The notes under the pieces were generated by a model that was given only the letters and a program-made list of their open reading frames with translations, had not been told where the DNA came from and ran no database searches. A stretch of 64,000 nt of DNA from the NCBI RefSeq assembly GCF_008039555.1, contig NZ_VDUW01000004.1:218918-282917 (forward strand), given 5' to 3'. This stretch comes from Cerasibacillus terrae (GTDB taxonomy: Bacteria; Bacillota; Bacilli; Bacillales; Amphibacillaceae). Shown here one piece after another: positions 1 to 7,809 of this stretch (positions are counted from its first letter, which is position 1; every line of letters starts with the position of its first letter). Position numbers and translations under genes: made by a program.

Positions 1-914
1 CCAATAGCCCAAGCAATCATTCCAGTCCGCTGGAGTCTAAGAGCTAACCCAATCGGGCTTTTTAAAAAGATGGAAGCATGTTTTTTTCCTGGTTTGGATG
101 GGAAAAATCCTGCACCTAAATCACGAATCGCATTCAAGTAGTTTGCTAGTATAAATAGAATGATAGATACACCAATCATTAAACCGACAGGCCACCAGTT
201 ATTAGTAGAATAGGCTTCTGTTTGGCTTACCCAGCCCAATGGAGAAAACCATGATAATGTTTCATTGCTCACATCCCCTATTGCACGAACAAGATAAGCA
301 ATCAAAAGTATGGCAATGGAGAAACCTGTTGCTCCCCTGGAACTTTCAGAAAGCTGTGCAAAAATAGCCGTAATACCAGTAAAGACTATTCCAGTTGCAC
401 CTAAAGTAGCACCATATAGTAAAGAACCTTCTAAATCCATACTTTCTATTCCTAACGCATATAACCCGAGACCAGAAATTAACGCCAATAGTATATTTAT
501 TACTACCAAAACTAGTAATGTTGCATTAACGTTAGCTAGACGTCCTACTGGCAATGAACGAATCATTTCAATTCGGCCATCTTCTTCAGTTGCCCGTGTA
601 TGCCTTGTAACGAGTAAGATGCTCATGAGTCCAACGATAACCGCTGTTAATAGAAGCATCTGATGCGATGTCATTGCACCTATCGTATAATTCTCCAAAT
701 TTCCAGGGCCTACCATCGCTGTCATGGCAGGGTTCTCCATCGTTTCTGCCATCACATCTCTTTCTTTTTGCGAAGAATACATGTCATCAAACGCAATTGG
801 GACCATGATTGTGAAAAATACGATACCTATTAACCATAACGGAATACGTATACGATCTAGTCTTATGATTAATTTAGATAAAGCGAGTGTATTTTTTGAA
901 ATGGCAGCCCACAT
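1..914 (-). CDS. ABC exporter permease, partial at the window edge
   Basis: The frame opens at an ATG whose A (914) is also the last base of the ATPase stop codon (TGATG), so the two genes are translationally coupled. It stays open to the window edge, giving about 304 residues. My translation shows one membrane segment near the N terminus (residues 27-42, with WLIGIVFFTIMVPIAF), an extracytoplasmic loop of about 60 residues rich in Met, Glu and Asn, and then several hydrophobic segments. This is the layout of ABC-2 type drug or polyketide exporter permeases. It should form the channel driven by the ATPase encoded just upstream. The C terminus is missing from the window. The exported substrate cannot be read from sequence. 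Confidence 0.8.
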   Translation of the reverse strand, partial: MWAAISKNTLALSKLIIRLDRIRIPLWLIGIVFFTIMVPIAFDDMYSSQKERDVMAETMENPAMTAMVGPGNLENYTIGAMTSHQMLLLTAVIVGLMSILLVTRHTRATEEDGRIEMIRSLPVGRLANVNATLLVLVVINILLALISGLGLYALGIESMDLEGSLLYGATLGATGIVFTGITAIFAQLSESSRGATGFSIAILLIAYLVRAIGDVSNETLSWFSPLGWVSQTEAYSTNNWWPVGLMIGVSIILFILANYLNAIRDLGAGFFPSKPGKKHASIFLKSPIGLALRLQRTGMIAWAI

Positions 915-1819
915 CAAGACCCTCTCCTTACATCACTATCGTTATCTTCATAATGGCGCATAAATAAATCTTCCAACGTTGGGGGTGCACTTTCCAATTT
1001 CACAACACCGAATTGAGTTACATGTTTCATCACTGTATCCAATTCTTCTGTATCCACTTGAAATGAAATGGCCTTGTCTTTTTGAACGACATCGTGGACA
1101 CCTTTTAATTCATGTATAGAAATAATTGGTTGTTTCGTTTCTACAAGTAGGTTTGTACGTGTTAAATGACGCATTTCAGCTAAAGACCCAGTTTCAATGA
1201 TTTTCCCTTGACGAATAATTCCTACCTGGTCACATAATCTTTCCACTTCAGATAAAATATGACTGGAAAGTAAAACACTTTTTCCTGCTTGTTTCGCTTC
1301 TATTACACATTCTTGGAAAACTTGTTCCATTAATGGATCTAAACCAGAAGTTGGCTCATCTAAAATATATAAATCTGCATCAGATGAAAAGGCTGCAACC
1401 AGGGCCACTTTTTGTCGATTTCCTTTTGAATAGGTTCTGCATTTCTTTGTTGGATCCAAATCAAATTTCTTAATCAGTTCTTCCCGTCTATTTTTATTGT
1501 TTCCTCCCCTAAGTTTTACAAATAAATCAATGACTTCTCCCCCGGTTAAATTTGGCCAAAGATTGACATCGCCAGGGACATAGGCAAGACGTTTGTGAAT
1601 TTCCACCGCATCTGACCAAGCATCTTTCCCGAAAATTTCTGCAGTCCCTTCTGTTGCTTTTAAAATCCCAAGCAATACTCGAATCGTCGTGGACTTACCA
1701 GCACCATTTGGACCAATAAATCCATAGACTTCCCCTTCATTTACTTCGATATTAACACCATCCAATGCGGTAAATTTCCCAAAACGTTTCGTTAAATTCG
1801 TTGTCTTTAAAATAGACAT
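914..1819 (-). CDS. ABC exporter ATP-binding protein
   Basis: A 301-residue ABC ATPase of the drug-exporter class. Walker A is GPNGAGKST at about residues 36-44 and Walker B is LYILDEPTSGLD. The signature is the degenerate YSKGNRQK, as in several ABC-2 antibiotic exporters. About 85 C-terminal residues after the H-loop (SSHILSEVERL) form the extra domain common in this class. A GGGGAGGATG ribosome binding site precedes the ATG. It overlaps the permease gene by one base and is divergent from a TetR gene, across a region with two inverted repeats. The likely job is TetR-controlled efflux of a toxic hydrophobic compound. The ATPase call is firm; the substrate is unknown. Confidence 0.93.
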   Translation of the reverse strand: MSILKTTNLTKRFGKFTALDGVNIEVNEGEVYGFIGPNGAGKSTTIRVLLGILKATEGTAEIFGKDAWSDAVEIHKRLAYVPGDVNLWPNLTGGEVIDLFVKLRGGNNKNRREELIKKFDLDPTKKCRTYSKGNRQKVALVAAFSSDADLYILDEPTSGLDPLMEQVFQECVIEAKQAGKSVLLSSHILSEVERLCDQVGIIRQGKIIETGSLAEMRHLTRTNLLVETKQPIISIHELKGVHDVVQKDKAISFQVDTEELDTVMKHVTQFGVVKLESAPPTLEDLFMRHYEDNDSDVRRGS

Positions 1820-1870
1820 ATGTCATCCTCCCCTTCTCTTTTTAATGAATCGGGTCTCTCTCACTTAATA

Positions 1871-1943
1871 ATTATGAACTATTTATACTTATATAGTTCA
1901 TAATATACAAAACAAATGTATTTAGCAATAGTTTATGAACTAT
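1871..1943. promoter_or_regulatory. Candidate TetR operators in divergent promoter
   Basis: Two related inverted repeats lie between the divergent ABC and TetR genes. One has perfect 12-base arms, ATTATGAACTAT (1871-1882) and ATAGTTCATAAT (1893-1904), with a 10-base spacer. The other is ATAGTT-TATG-AACTAT (1928-1943). Both contain the half site AACTAT/ATAGTT, which fits a dimeric TetR repressor controlling both directions. This is inference from position and symmetry. Confidence 0.6.
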
Positions 1944-1995
1944 TTACATTGTTTTATTACAAAAGTTTTATTAAACTAAGGTGGAGGTGAAAGGA

Positions 1996-2589
1996 ATGGA
2001 CGGTTTTGAAAAACGTAAACAACAAAAGAAAGAAGATATATTAAACGCTTCACTTACCTTATTTAAAAAATATGGTGTTCAAAGAGTATCTGTAACAGAA
2101 ATAGCGAAAAAAGCAAACGTGTCCCAAGTGACGATTTATAATTATTTTGGTAGTAAAAATAATTTAGCACATGAAGTAATTATTTTTTATGTTGATCAAG
2201 TTTGGGAGGGATATGAGCAATTATTCGATAGCAATGCCCCCTTCCTAGATAAAATCAAACAAGTTATTTTTGATAAAACAATGGAGGCAAATCACATTAA
2301 TCAGGAATTCTTTGAGTATTTTATGAAGGAATACACAGACGAAGGTGGAAACAACTATATTGAAGAAATGTACACCAAAAAAGCATTACCCCGTTTTATG
2401 GACCTATTTAAGGAAGGAAGAGAACAGGGCTACATTAATCCCAATATATCCAACGAAGCTATCTTACTCTACATTCAAATATTTAAGGAATACATGCAGA
2501 AAGGGGATGTAACAAAGGAAATACTACCTTTTACAGAAGAACTTACAAAATTATTTTTTTATGGAATCGCAGGAAAAGAGAAAGATTGA
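1996..2589 (+). CDS. TetR/AcrR family transcriptional regulator
   Basis: The start is taken at the ATG at 1996 because GTGGAGGTGAAAGGA immediately before it is an excellent ribosome binding site; the upstream GTG at 1981 lies inside that site. The product is 197 residues. The N-terminal helix-turn-helix reads SVTEIAKKANVSQVTIYNYF, typical of TetR proteins. The C-terminal ligand domain is not assignable. It is divergent from the ABC exporter and probably represses it through the inverted repeats at 1871-1943. The effector is unknown. Confidence 0.9.
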   Translation: MDGFEKRKQQKKEDILNASLTLFKKYGVQRVSVTEIAKKANVSQVTIYNYFGSKNNLAHEVIIFYVDQVWEGYEQLFDSNAPFLDKIKQVIFDKTMEANHINQEFFEYFMKEYTDEGGNNYIEEMYTKKALPRFMDLFKEGREQGYINPNISNEAILLYIQIFKEYMQKGDVTKEILPFTEELTKLFFYGIAGKEKD

Positions 2590-2609
2590 ATTTTCAAGGA
2601 GTGATATAC

Positions 2610-3449
2610 ATGGCCGTGCAAAATATAATCGATAAAGTAAGCAATGAACTAAAAGAAATACCTGGTGTTGTTGGTGTTGTTTTAGGTGGTTCAAGAGCAA
2701 GGGGAACTCACTCTAAAACTTCTGACATTGATATCGGTATTTATTATGATGAAGCTAAAGGATTTAATGTGGCTGAAGTCAGTAAAGTGGCTACTAAGCT
2801 AGATGATGAACATCGCGAACAATTAGTCTCGTCACTTGGCGAATGGGGTGAGTGGATTAATGGTGGAGCGTGGATTATTGTTTCAGGATATCATGTGGAT
2901 CTTATTTTTCGTGATATAAACAGGGTCTCAAGTGTTATTGATGAATGCCTCTTAGGTAACGTCACTACACATTACCATGCTGGACACCCTCATGCTTATT
3001 TAAATGCCATGTATATGGGAGAAATTTCTGTCTGTAAAATATTAGTTGACCCTACAAAAAAAATTGCTCATTTACAAGCGAAAACAAGTCCATTTCCGAA
3101 GCCATTAAAAGATACAATCATCAAATACTTTATGTTTGAAGCTTCTTTTTCTCTTATGTTCGCCAAAGATACTATAGATAAAGATGATATTTCATATGTT
3201 GCAGGACATTGTTTTAGAACGATTTCTTGTTTAAATCAAGTCTTATTTGCTTTGAATGAAGAATACTGCATTAATGAAAAAAAGGCAGTTCATATGATAG
3301 AAAGCTTTCAGATAAAACCTAAAGAATATAAAGAGAACATAGATAAAGTTATTACATTGATTTCTTCTAATATAGAAAACACAAGAAATGGTATTGAAAT
3401 ACTGGGAAGGCTATACTCCGAAACAGAAAAATTACTAGAGAGCCAATAA
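2610..3449 (+). CDS. Nucleotidyltransferase domain protein
   Basis: The start is taken at 2610, behind the ribosome binding site CAAGGAGTGATATAC; a longer TTG frame overlaps the tetR gene end. The 279-residue product has the polymerase-beta nucleotidyltransferase signature near its N terminus: GGSRARG at residues 26-32, followed by the metal-binding DxD at D39 and D41. The rest (with a helical region from about residue 150) resembles stand-alone aminoglycoside-type or MNT-type nucleotidyltransferases. It could modify a small molecule or a protein or RNA target; nothing adjacent settles this. It sits 20 bases after the tetR stop and may be cotranscribed. Confidence 0.8.
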   Translation: MAVQNIIDKVSNELKEIPGVVGVVLGGSRARGTHSKTSDIDIGIYYDEAKGFNVAEVSKVATKLDDEHREQLVSSLGEWGEWINGGAWIIVSGYHVDLIFRDINRVSSVIDECLLGNVTTHYHAGHPHAYLNAMYMGEISVCKILVDPTKKIAHLQAKTSPFPKPLKDTIIKYFMFEASFSLMFAKDTIDKDDISYVAGHCFRTISCLNQVLFALNEEYCINEKKAVHMIESFQIKPKEYKENIDKVITLISSNIENTRNGIEILGRLYSETEKLLESQ

Positions 3450-3472
3450 ATTTGTCTTTTCTTATTTTAAAA

Positions 3473-3499
3473 AAGCCGTCAAGATTTGCTCGACGGCTT
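3473..3499 (-). terminator. Intrinsic terminator after the ABC-F gene
   Basis: Arms AAGCCGTC (3473-3480) and GACGGCTT (3492-3499) enclose an 11-base loop. Read on the minus strand the stem is followed by a run of T, so it terminates the ABC-F transcript. It may also stop the plus-strand gene. Confidence 0.85.
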
Positions 3500-3511
3500 C
3501 CTCTTAATAAA

Positions 3512-4966
3512 TCACATTTCAATCAGCTTTTTCCCATCAATTTTATACTCTACATCTGCTACATGATCAATAATTTTTTTATCATGCGTGATGAAAATAA
3601 CGGTGCCCTCATATCCAGTGATAAATTTTTCTAGTGCTTCAATTGCTTGAATATCCAAGAAATTAGTTGGCTCATCTAATAATAAAATATTATACTCCCC
3701 TAAAAAGAGTTGACATAATTGGAGACGAATTGCTTCTCCTCCACTTATCGACTGGACATTTTTCTGAATATCAGTTCCTACAAATTGCATCATATGCAAA
3801 ACACTTCGCAAAAATCCTTCATCATATTCGGAACGGTTTTTCACAAATTGTAATACCGTTTCATCCGTTAAAAATTGATAACTCATTTGCTGAAAATATC
3901 CCATTACTGCTTTTGGCGAAATGGTTAAGCCTTCCCCATGATTTGCAATATGATGAAGTAAGGTACTTTTACCACTACCATTGTTACCAGTTATGGCTAT
4001 TTTCTTACCAAGTGGGAATTGGAAATTGACCTCATCCAACAATTTATTATCTTTTATTTGAAGTGTTAATTGATCTGCCATAATAGGAAACTTATTATGA
4101 AGTTCTAATGCCTTCGATTGACGGAACACAATTTTTCTTTCACTTGGAACAGCATCCACTTCTTCTAATTGACTCATTCTCTGTTCAATTGCTTTTGCTG
4201 CACGGTGAACCGACTTTTGACTAGTACCTTTTGACTTCGTTTCAAACATCCGATTCGCCTTTGCCTTCCTATCATTTTTAGACATTTTACCAGCCTGGGC
4301 AATTTTTTTCGCTTTCTTCATTTTTTCAGCAGCAGCTTTTTCTAGACGTTTCTTTTCTTTTAAAAATTGCTCATGCTCCTTCTCTTGTTTTTCACGTTCG
4401 CATTGCTTTTGTGTTACATAATCACTATAATTTCCAGAATAGACATGAATTTCCCCGCCCTGAACTTCCCAAATCGTTGTCACAAGTTCATCCAAGACGG
4501 CACGATCATGACTAATTAACACAAGTGCTCCGTAGTAATAGCGTAATTCATCAAGTAAGAATGAAATACCATCTTGGTCCAAATGTGTTGTAGGCTCATC
4601 TATCAATAATGCTTCATAGTAATTGGTGAACAATTGTGCCAGTTTCAGCTTCGTTTGTTCGCCACCACTTAAGTTATCAGATTCTTGTGGAACAGTTAAT
4701 TTACCAAGTAATGCTGCATCAGCCTCTTTTCCTGTAGGAGCTTCCATTTGCTCAAAATATCCATAATCTACATGACGTTCCACTTTTCCTTTTATTGGTT
4801 GAATCGTGCCTGCCAACAATTTTAATAACGTACTTTTTCCTGCTCCATTTTTACCTACAATCCCAATTCTGTCAAACTGGTGAATAGCTAACCGATCAAT
4901 TTTCAAGATTTCTTTATCTAAAAAAGTAACATGAATATTTTCTAATTCAAAACATATTTTTTCCAT
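3512..4966 (-). CDS. Msr-type ABC-F ribosomal protection protein
   Basis: A 484-residue soluble protein with two ABC domains and no membrane segment, which defines the ABC-F class. Domain 1 has Walker A GKNGAGKST (38-46), signature LSGGEQ and Walker B LLIDEPTTHLD. Domain 2 has GNNGSGKST, a degenerate SGGEAI signature and LLLDEPTNFLD. Between them is a long Lys/Glu/Ala-rich interdomain linker, the part that reaches the peptidyl transferase centre in antibiotic-resistance members. Length and wording (GYFEQME, YYYGALVLISHDRA, LEEVDAVPSERK) match Msr/Vga-like proteins better than housekeeping EttA or Uup. Members displace macrolides, lincosamides or streptogramins from the ribosome. The elaborate macrolide-type leader upstream supports a resistance role. 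Confidence 0.9.
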   Translation of the reverse strand: MEKICFELENIHVTFLDKEILKIDRLAIHQFDRIGIVGKNGAGKSTLLKLLAGTIQPIKGKVERHVDYGYFEQMEAPTGKEADAALLGKLTVPQESDNLSGGEQTKLKLAQLFTNYYEALLIDEPTTHLDQDGISFLLDELRYYYGALVLISHDRAVLDELVTTIWEVQGGEIHVYSGNYSDYVTQKQCEREKQEKEHEQFLKEKKRLEKAAAEKMKKAKKIAQAGKMSKNDRKAKANRMFETKSKGTSQKSVHRAAKAIEQRMSQLEEVDAVPSERKIVFRQSKALELHNKFPIMADQLTLQIKDNKLLDEVNFQFPLGKKIAITGNNGSGKSTLLHHIANHGEGLTISPKAVMGYFQQMSYQFLTDETVLQFVKNRSEYDEGFLRSVLHMMQFVGTDIQKNVQSISGGEAIRLQLCQLFLGEYNILLLDEPTNFLDIQAIEALEKFITGYEGTVIFITHDKKIIDHVADVEYKIDGKKLIEM

Positions 4967-4979
4967 ATTCGCTACCTCC

Positions 4980-5050
4980 CGAAATAGTTGTTTATTTCGT
5001 ATCGATAGCTAGGATCGATACGAGCTCTGTTTTACATACAAGCTCGTATC
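4980..5050 (-). promoter_or_regulatory. Four-segment translational attenuator before the ABC-F gene
   Basis: Reading on the minus strand, four segments follow the short leader ORF. Segment 1 is 5041-5050 and pairs with segment 2, 5017-5026 (10 bp, GATACGAGCT with AGCTCGTATC). Segment 2 can instead pair with segment 3, 4997-5006 with 5014-5023 (10 bp). Segment 3 can pair with segment 4, 4993-4999 with 4980-4986 (7 bp), which abuts the GGGAGG ribosome binding site (4975-4980) of the ABC-F gene. This mutually exclusive 1:2/3:4 versus 2:3 layout is that of erm-type attenuators. Segment 1 overlaps the leader stop codon. Confidence 0.75.
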
Positions 5051-5072
5051 AAAAAAATAGTAAAAACTGCAT
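5049..5072 (-). CDS. Second leader peptide of the ABC-F gene, seven residues
   Basis: A minimal ORF encodes MQFLLFF and then stops. It has a strong ribosome binding site (AAAAGGGAGG) and its stop codon runs into segment 1 of the attenuator hairpins. It has no room for a folded product, so its translation is likely the regulatory event. Stalling of a drug-bound ribosome here would open the 1:2 hairpin, allow 2:3 pairing and free the ABC-F ribosome binding site. The peptide has no +X+ arrest motif, so the inducer may differ from that of the first leader peptide. The role is inferred from layout. Confidence 0.7.
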   Translation of the reverse strand: MQFLLFF

Positions 5073-5098
5073 GATTTTTCCTCCCTTTTAAAATAACA

Positions 5099-5124
5099 AA
5101 ATCACAGACATCTGCCTGTGATTT
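5099..5124 (-). terminator. Terminator-like hairpin inside the ABC-F leader
   Basis: Arms AAATCACAG (5099-5107) and CTGTGATTT (5116-5124) form a 9-bp stem with an 8-base loop. On the minus strand the stem is followed by TTTTGTTATTTT. It lies between the first and second leader peptides and could be an additional read-through control point. Confidence 0.6.
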
Positions 5125-5167
5125 AGAGTAAAAGGAATAAGCACATCCTTAGAAAACGGACCGATCA

Positions 5168-5320
5168 ATAAAGTGAAATTTCAATCTGTGGGAGTTTTCT
5201 TCATCTCTCACTGATTATTAGTTGAATGAATCGGACCTTTACTGGCTATTAATCCTCCACTTCTAATTCTTAAAGTATCTCGATCTCTTGAAGTGGAGGT
5301 CTATAGCTAGTTAATACGCA
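5168..5320 (+). repeat. 153-bp dispersed structured repeat, copy A, in the ABC-F leader
   Basis: Most diverged full copy of the family: it starts ATAAAGTGAAATTTCAATC and ends GTTAATACGC. Its second stem reads GGCTAT/ATAGCT where other copies read GGCTGT/ACAGCC, so one pair changed from G-C to A-T with pairing kept. It lies antisense within the transcribed leader of the ABC-F gene, between the two leader peptides. Confidence 0.9.
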
Positions 5321-5388
5321 ATTAATAAAAAAAGAAAGGCAAGTCAATCCACCTTCCTTTACATAATCATATTTAAAATGAAGATAAT

Positions 5389-5464
5389 AAAAAAGGACAG
5401 ACTAATCCCGTTACTCTGCATACACAAACAGAGTCTTTGAACCTATTCAATTACTAGTTCAAAG
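5389..5464 (-). terminator. Likely transcription attenuator after the MRLR leader peptide
   Basis: Reading on the minus strand, the last codons of the first leader peptide pair with downstream sequence: CTTTGAAC (5457-5464) with GTTCAAAG (5435-5442), an 8-bp stem. A second hairpin follows, ACTCTG/CAGAGT (5413-5418 with 5429-5434), with an outer AGACT/AGTCT pairing, and then a run of six T residues (5389-5394). A stalled ribosome on the peptide would disrupt the first stem. The layout resembles the ermK and ermD type of attenuator, which is known for that family; function here is inferred. Confidence 0.65.
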
Positions 5465-5495
5465 TAGGGAAACGAAGTCTCATTCCATGTGTCAT
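5454..5495 (-). CDS. Macrolide-sensing leader peptide, ErmD-leader-like
   Basis: The ORF encodes MTHGMRLRFPTLN and then stops. It has an AAGGAGG ribosome binding site (5506-5512) and starts 38 bases after the predicted transcription start. From memory, the ErmD/ErmK leader peptide is MTHSMRLRFPTLNQ, so twelve of the thirteen residues match and the +X+ macrolide-arrest motif Arg-Leu-Arg is intact. In that family, macrolide-bound ribosomes stall at this motif and switch on the downstream gene. Here the downstream gene is an ABC-F protein rather than an Erm methyltransferase. Confidence 0.88.
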   Translation of the reverse strand: MTHGMRLRFPTLN

Positions 5496-5539
5496 TTTTT
5501 ATAATCCTCCTTAAAATCTAAAAGTATATCACAATGATA

Positions 5540-5568
5540 ATTATAAGTTTCCCCTGATAAAAAGTCAA
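5540..5568 (-). promoter_or_regulatory. Sigma-A promoter of the ABC-F leader
   Basis: TTGACT (5563-5568) and TATAAT (5540-5545) on the minus strand with a 17-base spacer. Transcription would start near 5533, just upstream of the first leader peptide, giving a leader of about 570 bases. Confidence 0.8.
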
Positions 5569-5743
5569 AAGTAAATAGCAGTTGGTCTAAGAATTTAATT
5601 AGTGAAACAAGTAACTTAAAGCCTCATTTGAATGTATTGAAATCATGAGTGTAACATTTAAATTTTTGCACTATTTATTTTTTTACTACATAATCTATGA
5701 GTAGGGACAAATATTAATTGGTAAAGGAAGTGGACATTCAAAT

Positions 5744-6280
5744 ATGAAAAACTATCCAGACGACTATTATCAATTTCAAAATCTTCAAGAAGATCAGATG
5801 TCATTTGATCAAGTTTTTAAACATATTGTACAATTTATGCAATCACACCCTAACGGTAACTACCGGCTAATGGTTGGAACAGATTCTCAAGTTCATCAGA
5901 AAAATACCGTTTTTATAACAGGAATTGTCATCCAGAATAAAGGAAATGGTGTTTGGGCTTGTATAAGAAAAGTAGTCATCCCCAGAAAAATGATACATCT
6001 AAAAGAAAAGATTTCCTATGAAATGTCTTTATCTGAAGAGATAGTTTCCCTATTTACTGAGGAAAGGAAAAAGCAACTAACCAATATCGTCCTCCCTTAC
6101 CTTTATCATGGGGCCACATTTACAATGGAAGGCCATATTGACATTGGGGCCGAAAAAAAGAATAAAACACGTAAATTTGTTAAAGAAATGATGACAAGAA
6201 TGGAGAGCATTGGTGTGGAGCCAAAGATTAAACCAAACGCCCTTGTTGCTTCCAGTTATGCAAACCGTTACACAAAGTAA
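5744..6280 (+). CDS. ykuK: YkuK-like ribonuclease H-fold protein
   Basis: A 178-residue protein matching the YkuK (DUF458) family of Bacillus, predicted RNase H-like folds. An acidic motif GTDSQVH lies near residue 46-52, and a GHIDIG block and conserved basic C terminus (ALVASSYANRYT) follow. The family's substrate is not established. The ATG follows a weak AAGGAAGTGG site. The gene is alone between the ABC-F leader and a convergent TetR gene. Family assignment is from recognition of these motifs. Confidence 0.75.
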   Translation: MKNYPDDYYQFQNLQEDQMSFDQVFKHIVQFMQSHPNGNYRLMVGTDSQVHQKNTVFITGIVIQNKGNGVWACIRKVVIPRKMIHLKEKISYEMSLSEEIVSLFTEERKKQLTNIVLPYLYHGATFTMEGHIDIGAEKKNKTRKFVKEMMTRMESIGVEPKIKPNALVASSYANRYTK

Positions 6281-6405
6281 AGAAGGTATATATATTATTC
6301 CATGAAGAATGGGGTTTCTGTAAAGTAAAATACATCACTTCACAAATGGGACCACTCTTTTGTAGAAAAGGATCTTAATTTTTCATTATATTTTCCTTGC
6401 TTTTC

Positions 6406-7017
6406 TTAACTTTTCTTAACAATCCTTTCAAACATATTTACAAGTTCATGACCATATGTTTTCCAATTAACATTTTTAGTAAGCTGTGGGTTAAACATAT
6501 ATTCTCCAATGGATCCTTGAATAATAGTAGCCATGATTTCCACTTGAAAATCACCAAAAACACCATTATCCTGACCCTCTCTTAAAATACGCTTCAGTTC
6601 TTCCAAAAGAGGGTTTACATCATCTTCTTCATTTATTTTATAGTATGGAACATTCTCAGCTGTTCTTGCATTAAAAACTATTTCAATTAACGCTGTATTT
6701 CTTTCTGAATGTGTATATTGATATTCTAGACTCGCCATAATGAATGCGCTAAGCTGCTTTTCAATCGTATTTTCCTGACGAGTTTTTTTCAAAATAAAAG
6801 ATATGGAGTCTTCCATCAATTTCACAAGTAAATGATTCATTAAATCAAATTTGTCTTTAAAGTGATAGGATATAAGTGCTGTACTAATTCCTGCTCTTTT
6901 AGCAATTTGTGTCAGACTCGCCTTCACAAACCCGATTTCATCTAATGTTTGTATGGCTGCTTCCATAATTTGCTTTCTTCTTGCTTCCGCAATAAAGGTT
7001 TGTTTTTCCTTTTTCAC
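6406..7017 (-). CDS. TetR family regulator, downstream of YqeB-like gene
   Basis: A 203-residue TetR protein: N-terminal helix-turn-helix ASLTQIAKRAGISTALISYH and a helical ligand domain of the usual size. Its ATG overlaps the stop of the upstream YqeB-like gene by four bases (ATGA), so the two form a coupled operon. A perfect 8-base inverted repeat at 7764-7783 in front of the operon is a candidate autoregulatory operator. The ligand is unknown. Confidence 0.9.
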   Translation of the reverse strand: MKKEKQTFIAEARRKQIMEAAIQTLDEIGFVKASLTQIAKRAGISTALISYHFKDKFDLMNHLLVKLMEDSISFILKKTRQENTIEKQLSAFIMASLEYQYTHSERNTALIEIVFNARTAENVPYYKINEEDDVNPLLEELKRILREGQDNGVFGDFQVEIMATIIQGSIGEYMFNPQLTKNVNWKTYGHELVNMFERIVKKS

Positions 7018-7703
7018 GTATGACCACCCTGACTTATTCTTACATATTGACGTTCGTTTTTATCGCGAATATAAACTCCAATATCAGCCAAGTCTTTACG
7101 AAGGATTTTCACCTCTTCTTCATCATCTTCTTCTAAGGCCCTTTCTCTTGCTGCAAGTAGTGCATTGACATGATTCGGAAAATCGGGATGATCAGGAACC
7201 CATCTTTTGTATTTTTCTTCAAGCGGATCCGAATTCGACCAAGCATATCCATAATCCTGAAAAGTTTCTGAGATTACTTTTTTCTTCTCCTCATGCTCTC
7301 CCCGAAATAACTCACGATCATCTTTCCCAAGAATGACAAGGTGTTTTCCATCTAAAAATATAGTCGATATATCCTGCTTCTGGATCACCTTTTCCTTTTG
7401 TTTGCTATTCAGTTTAATCTCTTCATCAGTAACAGTGATTGTAAGTGCTTCGTAAAACGCATATAATGCTAAGGCGATTCCAGCAAGAGCACCTACAATT
7501 GGTGTAATGATGGTGATGAGTTGATTATCTGTTGTTGCTATCCATTCAAACAGACCTTCCATAGGTATAAATGGTAATTTTAACAACCAACCCGCAATCG
7601 TCGGTAAAAACCACCCGATGACACCACCAATAGCTGCGAAAAGAAATATAGTTACCCCTTTATCCCCTTTGGAGAATCCACCAAGAACTGTTTCACTATT
7701 CAT
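7014..7703 (-). CDS. YqeB-like membrane protein with CysRS-type C-terminal helices
   Basis: 229 residues. Two membrane segments (about 19-38 and 62-87) are followed by a cytoplasmic beta-rich section (residues 90-150, with ITVTDEEIKL and TIFLDGKHLVIL) resembling bacterial PH-like domains. The last 55 residues (WVPDHPDFPNHVNALLAARERAL onward, in part) look like the C-terminal helical tail of cysteinyl-tRNA synthetase, with ILRKDLADIGVYIRDK. This order is that of the uncharacterised Bacillus YqeB family. The ATG has a GGAGTG ribosome binding site. Its role is unknown; the coupled TetR suggests it is a conditionally expressed membrane protein. Confidence 0.7.
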   Translation of the reverse strand: MNSETVLGGFSKGDKGVTIFLFAAIGGVIGWFLPTIAGWLLKLPFIPMEGLFEWIATTDNQLITIITPIVGALAGIALALYAFYEALTITVTDEEIKLNSKQKEKVIQKQDISTIFLDGKHLVILGKDDRELFRGEHEEKKKVISETFQDYGYAWSNSDPLEEKYKRWVPDHPDFPNHVNALLAARERALEEDDEEEVKILRKDLADIGVYIRDKNERQYVRISQGGHT

Positions 7704-7763
7704 TTCATGTTCACTCCTTCAAAGTCAAATTACAATGGATGTATTTTGATTATGTAATTAATT

Positions 7764-7783
7764 TATTGATTAACCAATCAATA
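7764..7783. promoter_or_regulatory. Candidate operator before the YqeB/TetR operon
   Basis: Perfect inverted repeat TATTGATT-AACC-AATCAATA located 60 bases upstream of the YqeB-like start codon. Position and symmetry suggest a site for the TetR protein of the same operon. Confidence 0.5.
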
Positions 7784-7809
7784 TTATAACATTTTCCAAT
7801 TTTAAGGAC

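Noticed and set aside
310..963. Plus-strand frames at the left edge
   Set aside because: They are shadows of the minus-strand ABC permease, whose frame is continuous from 914 to the edge.
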